Assembly: GCF_001403735.1 (NCBI RefSeq)
Contig: NZ_CXPG01000021.1
Location: forward strand, 248,001-312,000
Source: Jannaschia rubra
GTDB taxonomy: Bacteria; Pseudomonadota; Alphaproteobacteria; Rhodobacterales; Rhodobacteraceae
Direction of reading: 5' to 3'
Length of the DNA stretch: 64,000 nucleotides
Position 1 is the stretch's first letter. Each line of letters opens with the position of its first letter. The notes under the pieces are model-generated. The model was not told the origin of the DNA and made no database searches. It saw only the letters and a list, made by a program, of their open reading frames with translations. The position numbers and the translations under genes are program-made. Shown in pieces: positions 19,279-27,888 of this stretch.

Positions 19279-20232
19279 TCAATGCGCCTCCGCCCCGTGG
19301 CCCGGCAACAGCCCCACCAGCGGGATCAGCGCGAACCCGAGCGTCAGCCCGACCACCCCGTCCAGCACCGCCGTCACCAGCCATTCCACCGCGCCCTTCG
19401 CCCCCGGCGCCACGCCCGCCACCGCGACGGCAGCGTGATGGATCACGTCGTAGGGGCCGGACCACGCGATCTCGCCCAGGGCGTGCACCACGATGTTGCC
19501 GCCGACCCAGATCATCGCGGCGGTGCCCACCATGGTCAGCCCCCGCAGGAACCCCGGCATCCCCCGCACCACGCCGCGGCCGAAGGCGCGGGTCGGCTCC
19601 AGCCGCGCGTTCTCGGCCAGGGCCAGCCCCATGTCGTCGGCCTTCACGATCAGCGCGACCGCGCCGTAGACGATGACGGTGATGCCGATACCCGCCACGC
19701 CGAGGGCCGCCGCCTCGAACCAGATGGGCCGGTTCGGGTCGAGTGCCGCGAGGATGATCGTCATGATCTCGGCCGACAGGATGAAGTCCGTCTTGATCGC
19801 CCCCTTGACCCGCTGCTCCTCCAGATGCGTGGCGTCGAGCGGGGTCGTGGCCGGGTCGATCTTCGCCTCGGTCCCCTTGCCGAACAGCGACCGATAGACC
19901 TTCAGCCCGCCCTCGTAACACAGGTAAAGCCCCCCCATCAGCAGGAACACGGGGATCAGCCAGGGCGCGAAGCTCGACAGCAGCATGGCGATGGGCAGCA
20001 GGATCACCAGCTTGTTGAACACCGACGCCCGCGCGATCTTGTAGACGATGGGCAGTTCGCGCGCGGCCTGAAACCCGTGGACGTACTTGGGCGTCACGGC
20101 CGCGTCGTCGATCACCGCGCCCGCCGCCTTGGCCCCCGCCTTGGCCGCCTGCCCCGCGATGTCGTCGATCGAGGCCGAGGCCACCTTGGCGATGGCCGCC
20201 ACGTCGTCGAGTAGTGCCAGAAGTCCGCTCAT
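19279..20232 (-). CDS. DUF808 (YedI-type) membrane protein
   Basis: This 317-aa integral membrane protein has the DUF808 N-terminus (MSGLLALLDDVAAIAKVASASIDD, cut here to its first residues as the key signature), followed by repeated hydrophobic helices. Function in the family is unknown. The ATG at 20232 is chosen over a longer start because the signature begins there. Confidence 0.88.
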   Translation of the reverse strand: MSGLLALLDDVAAIAKVASASIDDIAGQAAKAGAKAAGAVIDDAAVTPKYVHGFQAARELPIVYKIARASVFNKLVILLPIAMLLSSFAPWLIPVFLLMGGLYLCYEGGLKVYRSLFGKGTEAKIDPATTPLDATHLEEQRVKGAIKTDFILSAEIMTIILAALDPNRPIWFEAAALGVAGIGITVIVYGAVALIVKADDMGLALAENARLEPTRAFGRGVVRGMPGFLRGLTMVGTAAMIWVGGNIVVHALGEIAWSGPYDVIHHAAVAVAGVAPGAKGAVEWLVTAVLDGVVGLTLGFALIPLVGLLPGHGAEAH

Positions 20233-20308
20233 CGCGCCCGAATCCCCCGTGTTGCGTCGGGCGACGATCAACCGCCCGCCCCGAGCCGTCAACGAAGGAC
20301 CGCCGCCG

Positions 20309-20353
20309 GGTTAGCGCAAACCGTTAGCGCCACCGGCGACCTTTAACGCTAAC
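20309..20353. promoter_or_regulatory. Cluster of LacI-type operator sites before gap1
   Basis: Three related sites lie 80-125 bp before gap1. GGTTAGCGCAAACC (20309-20322) is a 14-bp palindrome with one mismatched pair. A TTAGCG half-site follows at 20324-20329, and TTAACGCTAA lies at 20343-20352. The central CG and T/A-rich arms are typical of LacI-family operators. Related sites precede gap2 and the aldolase gene. CceR, the LacI-family carbon regulator of Rhodobacter, is a candidate by inference. Confidence 0.55.
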
Positions 20354-20433
20354 ACCCTGCTCTGCGGGGCTTTTCAAGGTTGCCGCGGCACGTCACGCCG
20401 GCCTATCGCCTTGCCATCGAAACGGAGGCGGAC

Positions 20434-21432
20434 ATGACGGTCACAATCGGCATCAACGGATTCGGTCGCATCGGACGCTGCACCCTGGCCCATATCGCCA
20501 GCGCCGGCCGCAACGACGTCAGCGTCGTCAGGATGAACGCCACCGGCCCCATCGCCACCAACGCCCACCTCCTGCGCTACGACAGCGTGCACGGGCGCTT
20601 CGGCGGCGAGGTGCGGGTGAACGACGACACCATCGACCTGGGCCACGGGCCGATCAAGGTCTTTTCCACCTACGATCCGCAGGAGCTGGACTGGGAAGGC
20701 GTGGACGTGGTGCTGGAATGCACCGGCAAGTTCAACGACCGCGAGGCCGCCGCCGTCCACCTGTCGCGCGGCGCCAAGCGCGTGCTTGTCTCGGCGCCGG
20801 CGAAGAACGCCGACCTGACCGTGGTCTACGGCGTGAACCATCGCGCGCTGACCCGCGACCATCACGTCGCGTCGAATGCCTCCTGCACGACCAACTGCCT
20901 CGCGCCGCTGGCCAAGGTGCTGAACGACGCCATCGGCATCGAAAGCGGCATCATGACCACGATCCACAGCTACACCGGCGACCAGCCGACGCTCGACCGG
21001 CGGCATGACGACCTGTACCGCGCACGGGCGGCGGCGATGGCGATGATCCCGACCTCGACCGGCGCGGCCCGCGCCCTGGGCGAGGTGGTGCCGGAGCTTG
21101 CCGGCAAGCTCGACGGGACGGCGCTGCGGGTGCCCACCCCGAACGTCAGCGCGGTCGATCTGACCTTCCAGGCGTCGAAGGACGTGACCGTCGCCGACGT
21201 GAACGCCGTGGTGGCCGAGGCGGCGGCGGGCCACATGGGCGCGGTCCTCGCCTACGATCCGGAACCGAAGGTCAGCGTGGACTTCAACCACACCACCCAC
21301 AGCAGCATCTTCGCCCCCGACCAGACCAAGGTCGTCGGCCGCACCGTGCGGGTGCTGGCATGGTACGACAACGAATGGGGCTTTTCCTGCCGCATGGCCG
21401 ATGTCGCGGCACATATGGGCCGCCTGATCTGA
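20434..21432 (+). CDS. gap1: Glyceraldehyde-3-phosphate dehydrogenase, NADP-type signature
   Basis: This is a phosphorylating GAPDH of 332 aa. The Rossmann motif INGFGRIGR and the catalytic SNASCTTNC are present. Where NAD enzymes have N-D-L after the second strand (34-36 in gap2), this one has Asn35-Ala36-Thr37. Loss of that Asp is seen in NADP-using gluconeogenic GapB enzymes such as B. subtilis GapB (NAS). It probably prefers NADP. The ATG at 20434 follows GGAGG. Confidence 0.93.
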   Translation: MTVTIGINGFGRIGRCTLAHIASAGRNDVSVVRMNATGPIATNAHLLRYDSVHGRFGGEVRVNDDTIDLGHGPIKVFSTYDPQELDWEGVDVVLECTGKFNDREAAAVHLSRGAKRVLVSAPAKNADLTVVYGVNHRALTRDHHVASNASCTTNCLAPLAKVLNDAIGIESGIMTTIHSYTGDQPTLDRRHDDLYRARAAAMAMIPTSTGAARALGEVVPELAGKLDGTALRVPTPNVSAVDLTFQASKDVTVADVNAVVAEAAAGHMGAVLAYDPEPKVSVDFNHTTHSSIFAPDQTKVVGRTVRVLAWYDNEWGFSCRMADVAAHMGRLI

Positions 21433-21472
21433 CGGCTTGCAAACCGGGGCGGCGGGCGCGAAGGGTCGCGCC

Positions 21473-21616
21473 ATGACCAATTCCGTCGCCGCCCTTCTCG
21501 CCGTCCTGATCGTCGTTCTGATCGGGGCGGACTGGGCGCTGAATGACGCCGACGCGCTGACGTTCCTCGGACGCAAGCTTGTGGAGTTGATCGAATACAT
21601 GGCCTTCTGGCGCTAG
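21473..21616 (+). CDS. 47-residue single-span membrane protein between gap genes
   Basis: This short frame (47 aa, MTNSVAALLAVLIV... ending YMAFWR) has one hydrophobic helix at about residues 5-19 and an amphipathic tail with LGRKLVELIEYM. It sits 40 bp after gap1 and 111 bp before gap2, with AAGGG 8-12 bp ahead of the ATG. Composition and codon use look like its neighbours. Probably a genuine small protein co-transcribed with gap1. Function unknown. Confidence 0.6.
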   Translation: MTNSVAALLAVLIVVLIGADWALNDADALTFLGRKLVELIEYMAFWR

Positions 21617-21669
21617 CGACGCGACGCGGTTGCGCGGCGGGGCCGGCCCATGCTAGCGCGGACCGGAAC

Positions 21670-21683
21670 CGTTAGCGGTAACG
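21670..21683. promoter_or_regulatory. LacI-type operator before gap2
   Basis: CGTTAGCGGTAACG is a 14-bp palindrome with a single mismatched pair around a central CG, 44 bp upstream of the gap2 ATG. Its TTAGCG core matches the sites before gap1 and the aldolase gene. A further GCTAGCGC lies at 21652-21659. Confidence 0.55.
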
Positions 21684-21727
21684 ACCCGTTGCGGCGCAAG
21701 TCAGTCATCACCCGCACGGAGGTCAAC

Positions 21728-22729
21728 ATGGTCAAGGTCGCAATCAACGGATTCGGGCGCATCGGGCGCAACATCCTGCGCGCCGTCGTCGAATCGGGCC
21801 GAGAGGATATCGAGGTCGTCGCGATCAACGACCTGGGGCCGGTCGAGACCAACGCCCATCTTCTCCAGTTCGACAGCGTGCACGGCCGCTTCCCGGCCGA
21901 GGTGACGACGGGCGACGACTGGATCGACGTGGGGCGCGGCCGCATCAAGGTCACGGCCATGCGCGACCCCGCCGACCTGCCTTGGACGGACGTGGACATC
22001 GCCCTGGAATGCACCGGCATCTTCACCAGCAAGGAACAGTGCCAGGCGCATCTGGACAACGGATCGAAGCGCGTCCTGATTTCAGCCCCGGGCAAGGACG
22101 CCGACAAGACCGTGGTCTATGGCGTCAACTCCGACCAGCTGACGGCCAAGGACATCATCGTCTCGAACGCCTCCTGCACCACGAACTGCCTCGCCCCCGT
22201 CGCCTCCGTCCTGCATGACGCAATCGGGATCGAGCGCGGGTTCATGACCACGATCCACAGCTACACTGGCGACCAGCCGACGCTGGACACGATGCACAAG
22301 GATCTCTACCGCGCCCGCGCCGCGGCCCTGTCGATGATCCCGACCTCGACCGGCGCGGCCAAGGCGGTGGGGCTGGTGCTGCCCGACCTGAACGGCAAGC
22401 TCGACGGCGTGGCGATCCGGGTGCCGACGCCCAACGTCTCCGTCGTGGACCTGACGTTCACCGCCGCCCGCGACACGACGGTGGAGGAGATCAACGACGC
22501 CATCCGCAGCGCGGCCGACGGCAAGCTCAAGGGCATCCTGGCCTATACGGACCGCAAGCTGGTCAGCAGCGACTTCAACCACGATCCCCATTCCTCGACC
22601 GTCGCGATGGACCAGACCAAGGTGATGGACGGCGGCAAGATGTGCCGGATCCTGACGTGGTACGACAACGAATGGGGCTTCTCCAACCGGATGGCGGATA
22701 CGGCCGTGGCGATGGGCAAGCTGATCTGA
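21728..22729 (+). CDS. gap2: Glyceraldehyde-3-phosphate dehydrogenase, NAD-type
   Basis: This second phosphorylating GAPDH (333 aa) has INGFGRIGR, Asn34-Asp35-Leu36 at the cofactor-selecting turn (NAD type), the active-site SNASCTTNC and the C-terminal [12 protein letters not shown]. It is followed by pgk, as in many bacteria, and so is the likely glycolytic enzyme. The ATG at 21728 follows GGAGG. Confidence 0.95.
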   Translation: MVKVAINGFGRIGRNILRAVVESGREDIEVVAINDLGPVETNAHLLQFDSVHGRFPAEVTTGDDWIDVGRGRIKVTAMRDPADLPWTDVDIALECTGIFTSKEQCQAHLDNGSKRVLISAPGKDADKTVVYGVNSDQLTAKDIIVSNASCTTNCLAPVASVLHDAIGIERGFMTTIHSYTGDQPTLDTMHKDLYRARAAALSMIPTSTGAAKAVGLVLPDLNGKLDGVAIRVPTPNVSVVDLTFTAARDTTVEEINDAIRSAADGKLKGILAYTDRKLVSSDFNHDPHSSTVAMDQTKVMDGGKMCRILTWYDNEWGFSNRMADTAVAMGKLI

Positions 22730-22731
22730 AA

Positions 22732-22751
22732 ATGTTTCGCGTGCGAAACAT
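22732..22751. promoter_or_regulatory. Perfect 20-bp palindrome in the gap2-pgk gap
   Basis: ATGTTTCGCGTGCGAAACAT lies 2 bp after the gap2 stop. An almost identical palindrome (one central base different) lies before fabG at 54236. It could bind a dimeric regulator: TTTCG-N4-CGAAA has the 5-4-5 geometry of FNR/CRP-family sites. Alternatively it could act as an RNA hairpin with a CGUG loop. Confidence 0.6.
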
Positions 22752-22772
22752 CGTTTATTGACAAAAGGTTAA

Positions 22773-22788
22773 GTTGACGGCCGTCAAC
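22773..22788. promoter_or_regulatory. Perfect 16-bp palindrome before pgk
   Basis: GTTGACGGCCGTCAAC ends 13 bp before the pgk ATG, so a bound protein or folded RNA would affect pgk initiation. An AT-rich stretch containing TTGACA (22758-22763) lies just upstream and may be a -35 element, although no good -10 follows. Confidence 0.4.
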
Positions 22789-22801
22789 ACTGGGGGATGC
22801 G

Positions 22802-23980
22802 ATGGGCTTCAGGACACTCGACGACATGGAGCTTTCGGGAAAGGTCGTCCTGACCCGCGTGGACATCAACGTCCCCGTGGAAAACGGCCGCGTGACCGAC
22901 ACCACCCGCATCGACCGGATCGTCCCCACCGTCCGCGACCTGCGGGCGGCGGGGGCCAGGGTCGTGCTCCTGGCGCACTTCGGCCGACCCAAGGGCAAGG
23001 TCGTGCCCGAGATGTCGCTGAAGCAGGTCGTGCCCTCTCTGTCCGACGCGCTCGGGGTCGAAGTGGGGTTCGCGGATGGCAACTACGGCCAGGCGGTGAG
23101 CGGGATGGAGGACGGCGACGTCCTCCTGTTCGAAAACGTGCGCTTCAATCCGGGTGAGGAATCCGACGACGAAGGTTTCGCAAGACGGCTGGCGGGCCTT
23201 GGCGACGTCTACTGCAACGACGCCTTCTCGGCCGCGCACCGGGCCCATGCGACGACGCACGCGCTGGCCCGGATGCTGCCCGCCTGCGCCGGCCGGTCGA
23301 TGGAGGCGGAGCTGAAGGCGCTGGAGGCGGCGCTCGGCTCGCCCAGGCCCCCGGTCGCCGCCGTGGTCGGCGGGGCCAAGGTGTCGTCGAAGCTCGACCT
23401 GCTGGCGAACCTCGTGACCAAGGTGCAGCACCTCATCATCGGCGGCGGCATGGCGAACACCTTCCTGGCCGCGCAGGGCGTGGACGTGCAGAAGTCGCTT
23501 TGCGAACATGACCTCCTCGACACCGCCCGCGACATCGCCGCGCGGGCCGAACAGGCCGGTTGCGCCATCCTGCTGCCCCGCGACGTCGTCGTGGCACAGG
23601 AGTTCCGCGCCAACCCCGAGACGCGCACCGTCAAGGCCGAGGAGGTTCCCGAAGGCTGGATGATCCTCGACGCGGGGCCGGACTCGGTCATGCACATCCG
23701 CACCGTGCTGGACGGCTGCGCCACGCTGGTCTGGAACGGCCCGCTCGGCGCCTTCGAGATGGAGCCTTTCGACCGCGCGACGACCGCCGCCGCGCAGCAC
23801 GCCGCCAAGCTGACGCGCGACGGGGCGCTGGTGTCGGTGGCGGGCGGCGGCGACACGGTCGCGGCGCTGAACCACGCGGGCGTGGCGGAGGACTTCACCT
23901 ATATCTCCACCGCCGGGGGCGCGTTCCTCGAATGGATGGAAGGCAAGGAATTGCCGGGCGTCGCGGCGCTGTCGGCCTGA
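22802..23980 (+). CDS. pgk: Phosphoglycerate kinase
   Basis: The enzyme interconverts 1,3-bisphosphoglycerate plus ADP with 3-phosphoglycerate plus ATP (392 aa). Diagnostic segments are [40 protein letters not shown] and the nucleotide loop GGGDTVAAL. The 72-bp gap after gap2 holds two palindromes, so pgk may be regulated separately from gap2. Confidence 0.97.
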   Translation: MGFRTLDDMELSGKVVLTRVDINVPVENGRVTDTTRIDRIVPTVRDLRAAGARVVLLAHFGRPKGKVVPEMSLKQVVPSLSDALGVEVGFADGNYGQAVSGMEDGDVLLFENVRFNPGEESDDEGFARRLAGLGDVYCNDAFSAAHRAHATTHALARMLPACAGRSMEAELKALEAALGSPRPPVAAVVGGAKVSSKLDLLANLVTKVQHLIIGGGMANTFLAAQGVDVQKSLCEHDLLDTARDIAARAEQAGCAILLPRDVVVAQEFRANPETRTVKAEEVPEGWMILDAGPDSVMHIRTVLDGCATLVWNGPLGAFEMEPFDRATTAAAQHAAKLTRDGALVSVAGGGDTVAALNHAGVAEDFTYISTAGGAFLEWMEGKELPGVAALSA

Positions 23981-23998
23981 CCGCCGCCCCGACGGCGC

Positions 23999-24010
23999 GT
24001 TAGCGCAACC
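23999..24010. promoter_or_regulatory. TTAGCG operator-like site before the aldolase gene
   Basis: GTTAGCGCAACC lies 67 bp before the aldolase ATG and shares TTAGCGCAA with the first gap1 site. It is less symmetric than the gap1 and gap2 sites (two mismatched pairs), but the core and position agree. Confidence 0.45.
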
Positions 24011-24076
24011 ACGCTTGCGGCAGCATCCGCCCCGGCCTACTCCGCTTGGCAACCAGTCATCGCCGGAGGGGCCATC

Positions 24077-24967
24077 ATGACCGATCAGGACAAAGCCGCG
24101 AAAATCCGCGCGGGCAACGGCTTCGTCGCCGCGCTGGACCAGTCGGGGGGGTCGACGCCCAAGGCGCTGCGGCAATACGGCATCTCCGAAGACCGTTACT
24201 CCGGCGAGGAGGAGATGTTCGACCTGATCCACGGCATGCGTGAGCGCATCGTGCGCTCGCCCGCCTTCACCGGCGACAAGGTCGTCGGCGCCATCCTGTT
24301 CGAGCAGACGATGGACCGCACCTTCGACGGCGTGCCCGCGGCCGAGTACCTGTGGAAAAAGCGCGGCGTGGTGCCGTTCCTCAAGATCGACAAGGGGCTG
24401 GAGGATGCGGCCAACGGCGTGAAGCTGATGAAGCCCATGCCGGACCTCGACGCCACGCTGGCGCGGGCGAAGAAGCTGGGCATCTTCGGAACCAAGGAAC
24501 GCTCGGTCATCGACGCGGCGAACGAAGGTGGCATCGAAGCCATCGTGGCGCAGCAGTTCGACATCGGCCGGCAGGTGCTGGCCCACGACCTGGTGCCCAT
24601 GCTGGAGCCGGAAATCACCATCAGCATCCCCGACAAGGCCGAGGCCGAGAAGATCCTGCGCGACTGCATCCTGCGCCATCTGGACGGGATGAAGGGCGAC
24701 GATCAGATCATGCTCAAGCTGACCCTGCCGGAGGAAGCGGGCTTCTACGCTCCGTTGGCCGACCACCCGAAGGTGATGCGCGTCGTGGCCCTGTCGGGCG
24801 GATACTCCCGGGAGGAGGCGAACGCCCGGCTGGCGAAGAACCCCAAGGTGATCGCCAGCTTCAGCCGTGCCCTGACCGAGGGCCTGTCGGACGCCCAGAG
24901 CGATGCGGAGTTCGACGCGACGCTGCGCGATACCATCGACAGCATCCACGCGGCATCGGTCGCCTGA
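24077..24967 (+). CDS. fda: Fructose-bisphosphate aldolase, class I
   Basis: The enzyme cleaves or forms fructose-1,6-bisphosphate through a lysine Schiff base (296 aa). It matches the short bacterial class I group: GFVAALDQSGGSTPKAL near the N-terminus, ILFEQTMDR and the VPFLKIDKGL strand. The GGAGGGG just before the ATG is a strong ribosome binding site. It completes a gap1-gap2-pgk-fda block for lower glycolysis/gluconeogenesis. Confidence 0.93.
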   Translation: MTDQDKAAKIRAGNGFVAALDQSGGSTPKALRQYGISEDRYSGEEEMFDLIHGMRERIVRSPAFTGDKVVGAILFEQTMDRTFDGVPAAEYLWKKRGVVPFLKIDKGLEDAANGVKLMKPMPDLDATLARAKKLGIFGTKERSVIDAANEGGIEAIVAQQFDIGRQVLAHDLVPMLEPEITISIPDKAEAEKILRDCILRHLDGMKGDDQIMLKLTLPEEAGFYAPLADHPKVMRVVALSGGYSREEANARLAKNPKVIASFSRALTEGLSDAQSDAEFDATLRDTIDSIHAASVA

Positions 24968-24974
24968 TCGGGAA

Positions 24975-25003
24975 TTCACAGGCGCGATCCCCTGTGGCAT
25001 AAG
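24975..25003 (+). promoter_or_regulatory. Candidate promoter for ftsB
   Basis: TTCACA (24975-24980) and CATAAG (24998-25003) are spaced by 17 bp, and the pair ends 57 bp before ftsB. A 6-bp inverted repeat (CACAGG/CCTGTG, 24977-24996) overlaps the spacer and could be an operator. Confidence 0.4.
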
Positions 25004-25060
25004 AAACCGGAGCGGCCCGTCAGAGGCCGCCCGCACAACGGCACGAGCAGGACGGCAGAT

Positions 25061-25360
25061 ATGGCGAACCCCCGCAGACGCGCAGGATACGGCGTGATCC
25101 TTCCGCTGGCCCTGATCGGTTTCGGCGGATATTTCGTCTTCGCGGCGGTTCAGGGGGAATACGGCGTGTTCCGGCGGGTGGAACTGGACGCGCAGCGCGA
25201 GATGCTGATCGCGGAACTTCGGCTGCTCGACGCGGAGGCCGCGAAGATGCGCGACCGGACGCTGCGCCTGTCGGACGAATACCTCGACCTCGACCTTCTG
25301 GACGAGCGGGCGCGGCTGGTCCTCGGGCTTGCGCGGACCGACGAGATCGTCGTCGAATAG
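25061..25360 (+). CDS. ftsB: Septum formation initiator FtsB/DivIC family
   Basis: This 99-aa bitopic protein has one N-terminal membrane helix (about residues 10-29). A periplasmic coiled coil follows (about 38-72) and then a short tail ending LARTDEIVVE. This is the FtsB/DivIC layout. It links to FtsL/FtsQ in the divisome. In this order it precedes the pyruvate dehydrogenase genes by 114 bp. Confidence 0.85.
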   Translation: MANPRRRAGYGVILPLALIGFGGYFVFAAVQGEYGVFRRVELDAQREMLIAELRLLDAEAAKMRDRTLRLSDEYLDLDLLDERARLVLGLARTDEIVVE

Positions 25361-25396
25361 GCTTCGATGGGTCTCGCGTCCGCGATCCGCAAAGAC

Positions 25397-25444
25397 GCTT
25401 TCCCCTGCGAAACGACTCTGCTAGCAAATAGTTTAACGTTGAAC
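25397..25444. promoter_or_regulatory. Operator-like sites upstream of pdhA
   Basis: GCTTTCCCCTGCGAAAC (25397-25413) keeps the right half (TGCGAAAC) and TTTC of the palindrome found before pgk and fabG. GTTTAACGTTGAAC (25431-25444) is a 14-bp palindrome with one mismatched pair and a central CG, like a LacI-type site. Both lie within 80 bp of the pdhA start in an AT-richer gap. Confidence 0.35.
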
Positions 25445-25474
25445 GTTTCCGCGACCATGGGAGGGGGCGCCGCG

Positions 25475-26494
25475 ATGGCCACCAGGAAAACCGCCGAGAA
25501 GGCGAAGTCGAACGTCTCGAAGGACGAGCTTCTTCAATACTACCGGGACATGCTGCTGATCCGCCGCTTCGAGGAAAAGGCGGGCCAGCTTTACGGCATG
25601 GGCCTGATCGGCGGTTTCTGCCACCTCTACATCGGTCAGGAAGCGGTCGTCGTCGGGCTGGAGGCCGCGGCCAAGGAAGGCGACAAGCGCATCACCAGCT
25701 ACCGCGATCATGGCCACATGCTCGCCTGCGGCATGGACCCCAAGGGCGTCATGGCCGAGCTGACCGGCCGGGAGGACGGGTACAGCAAGGGCAAGGGCGG
25801 CTCGATGCACATGTTCTCGAAGGAAAAGCACTTCTACGGCGGCCACGGCATCGTCGGCGCGCAGGTTCCGATCGGCGCGGGGCTGGCATTTTCGGACAAG
25901 TACCGCGGCAACGACAACGTCACCTTCACCTATTTCGGCGACGGTGCGGCGAACCAGGGCCAGGTCTACGAGACCTACAACATGGCGGAACTCTGGGACC
26001 TGCCGGTGATCTTCGTGATCGAGAACAACCAGTACGCCATGGGCACCTCGACAAAGCGGTCGACGAAATCGCCCAGCTACTGGAAGCGTGGCGAGGCCTA
26101 CGGGATCGAGGGGGAGGAAGTCGACGGCATGGACGTGCTCGCCGTGCGCGACGCGGGCATGCGGGCGGTGGAATACTGCCGCGCCGGCAAGGGCCCCTAC
26201 ATCCTGGAGATCAAGACCTACCGCTATCGCGGCCACTCCATGTCGGACCCGGCGAAGTACCGGACCCGCGACGAGGTTCAGAAGATGCGCGAGGAGCGCG
26301 ATGCCATCGAGATGGTCCGCCAGATGCTGCTGACCGGCGACCACGCGACCGAGGAAGACCTCAAGGCCGTCGACAAGGAAATCAAGGACATCGTGAACGA
26401 GAGCGCCGAGTTCGCCAAGGAGAGCCCGGAGCCGGCCGTCGAAGAACTCTGGACCGATATCTACGCCGATGAAATTCCGCAGGAGGCCGTGTGA
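25475..26494 (+). CDS. pdhA: Pyruvate dehydrogenase E1 alpha subunit
   Basis: This is the E1 alpha subunit (339 aa) that decarboxylates pyruvate with TPP. The TPP motif is [12 protein letters not shown]...NNQYAMG, and the phosphorylation-loop region [15 protein letters not shown] is present. The ATG at 25475 follows GGGAGGGGG; a longer in-frame start reads through the AT-rich regulatory gap. The stop overlaps the pdhB ATG by one base (TGATG). Confidence 0.95.
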   Translation: MATRKTAEKAKSNVSKDELLQYYRDMLLIRRFEEKAGQLYGMGLIGGFCHLYIGQEAVVVGLEAAAKEGDKRITSYRDHGHMLACGMDPKGVMAELTGREDGYSKGKGGSMHMFSKEKHFYGGHGIVGAQVPIGAGLAFSDKYRGNDNVTFTYFGDGAANQGQVYETYNMAELWDLPVIFVIENNQYAMGTSTKRSTKSPSYWKRGEAYGIEGEEVDGMDVLAVRDAGMRAVEYCRAGKGPYILEIKTYRYRGHSMSDPAKYRTRDEVQKMREERDAIEMVRQMLLTGDHATEEDLKAVDKEIKDIVNESAEFAKESPEPAVEELWTDIYADEIPQEAV

Positions 26495-26739
26495 TGGCGA
26501 CCGAGATCCTGATGCCCGCCCTGTCCCCCACCATGGAGGAAGGCACGCTGGCCAAGTGGCTGGTCAAGGAGGGAGACACCGTATCCTCCGGTGACATCCT
26601 GGCCGAGATCGAGACCGACAAGGCCACGATGGAGTTCGAGGCCGTCGATGAAGGCGTGATCGGCAAGATCATCGTTGCGGAAGGGACGGAGGGGGTGAGG
26701 GTCAACTCGCCCATCGCCGTCCTGCTGGAAGAAGGCGAG
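26494..26739 (+). repeat. Lipoyl-domain repeat, copy 1 (second copy 27889-28134)
   Basis: The first 82 codons of pdhB and pdhC encode proteins differing at only three positions (35, 59, 69, all conservative). Within them, 26599-26667 and 27994-28062 are identical over 69 bp except one base. This suggests gene conversion between tandem neighbours. Confidence 0.85.
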
Positions 26740-27876
26740 AGCGCTGACGACATCGAGGTGTCGGAGGCCCCGAAGCCTGCAAAATCCGACAACGAGGACG
26801 ACAAGGCCCCCGCGCCCAAGCCCGCCCAGGCGCGCTCCGACGACACGCCCGCGCCGCAGTCCAAAGCCTCGCCCGACTGGCCGGAGGGCACCGAGATGGT
26901 GACCATGACCGTCCGCGAAGCCATCCGCGAAGCCATGTCCGAGGAGATGCGCCGCGACGAGGACGTGTTCCTGATGGGGGAGGAGGTGGCCGAATACGAA
27001 GGCGCCTACAAGATCAGCCAGGGGATGCTGGACGAGTTCGGGGCGCGCCGCGTCATCGACACGCCGATCACCGAGCACGGCTTCACCGGCATCGCTGTCG
27101 GCGCGGCCTTCGGCGGCCTGCGTCCCATCGTCGAGTTCATGACCTTCAACTTCGCCATGCAGGCGATCGACCAGATCATCAACTCCGCGGCCAAGACGCT
27201 CTACATGTCCGGCGGCCAGATGGGCGCGCCGATGGTGTTCCGCGGCCCCAATGGTGCCGCCGCCCGCGTGGGCGCCCAGCACAGCCAGGACTACGCGGCG
27301 TGGTACGCCTCGATCCCCGGCCTGAAGGTGGTGATGCCCTATTCGGCCGCCGACGCGAAGGGCCTGATGAAGACGGCGATCCGCGATGCGAACCCCGTCA
27401 TCTTCCTCGAGAACGAGATCCTCTACGGCAAGTCGTTCGAAGTGCCCAAGCTGGACGACTTCACCGTGCCCTTCGGCAAGGCGAAGATCTGGCGCGAGGG
27501 CAAGGACGTGACGCTGGTGAGTTGGGGGATCGGCATGACCTATGCCCTGGAAGCCGCCGACAGGCTCGCCGAAGACGGCATCGAGGCCGAGGTCATCGAC
27601 CTGCGGACGCTGCGGCCCGTCGACTATGACACGGTGCTGGCATCGGTCATGAGGACGAACCGCTGCGTGCTGGTCGAGGAAGGCTTCCCCGTCGCCAGCT
27701 TTTCGGACCACATGGCGTCGACGATCATGCAGCGGGCGTTCGACTACCTCGACGCGCCGGTCCTGACCTGCACCGGCAAGGACGTCCCCATGCCCTATGC
27801 GGCCAACCTTGAAAAACTGGCGCTGGTGACGACCGACGAAGTGGTCGAAGCCGTCCGCAACGTCACCTACCGCTGA
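26494..27876 (+). CDS. pdhB: Pyruvate dehydrogenase E1 beta subunit with lipoyl domain
   Basis: This E1 beta subunit (460 aa) carries an N-terminal lipoyl domain (residues 1-80, lipoyl lysine Lys43 in ETDKATME), an Ala/Pro-rich linker and then the transketolase-like beta domain from about 130. This fused form is typical of alphaproteobacteria. A GTG one codon earlier is possible, but ATG 26494 fits the AGGAGG spacing. Confidence 0.95.
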   Translation: MATEILMPALSPTMEEGTLAKWLVKEGDTVSSGDILAEIETDKATMEFEAVDEGVIGKIIVAEGTEGVRVNSPIAVLLEEGESADDIEVSEAPKPAKSDNEDDKAPAPKPAQARSDDTPAPQSKASPDWPEGTEMVTMTVREAIREAMSEEMRRDEDVFLMGEEVAEYEGAYKISQGMLDEFGARRVIDTPITEHGFTGIAVGAAFGGLRPIVEFMTFNFAMQAIDQIINSAAKTLYMSGGQMGAPMVFRGPNGAAARVGAQHSQDYAAWYASIPGLKVVMPYSAADAKGLMKTAIRDANPVIFLENEILYGKSFEVPKLDDFTVPFGKAKIWREGKDVTLVSWGIGMTYALEAADRLAEDGIEAEVIDLRTLRPVDYDTVLASVMRTNRCVLVEEGFPVASFSDHMASTIMQRAFDYLDAPVLTCTGKDVPMPYAANLEKLALVTTDEVVEAVRNVTYR

Positions 27877-27888
27877 GGGAGAACAGAC

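Noticed and set aside
22784-25036. Long minus-strand frame opposite pgk and the aldolase gene
   Set aside because: Covers two clear plus-strand enzymes and their intergenic operator region; no plausible protein features.
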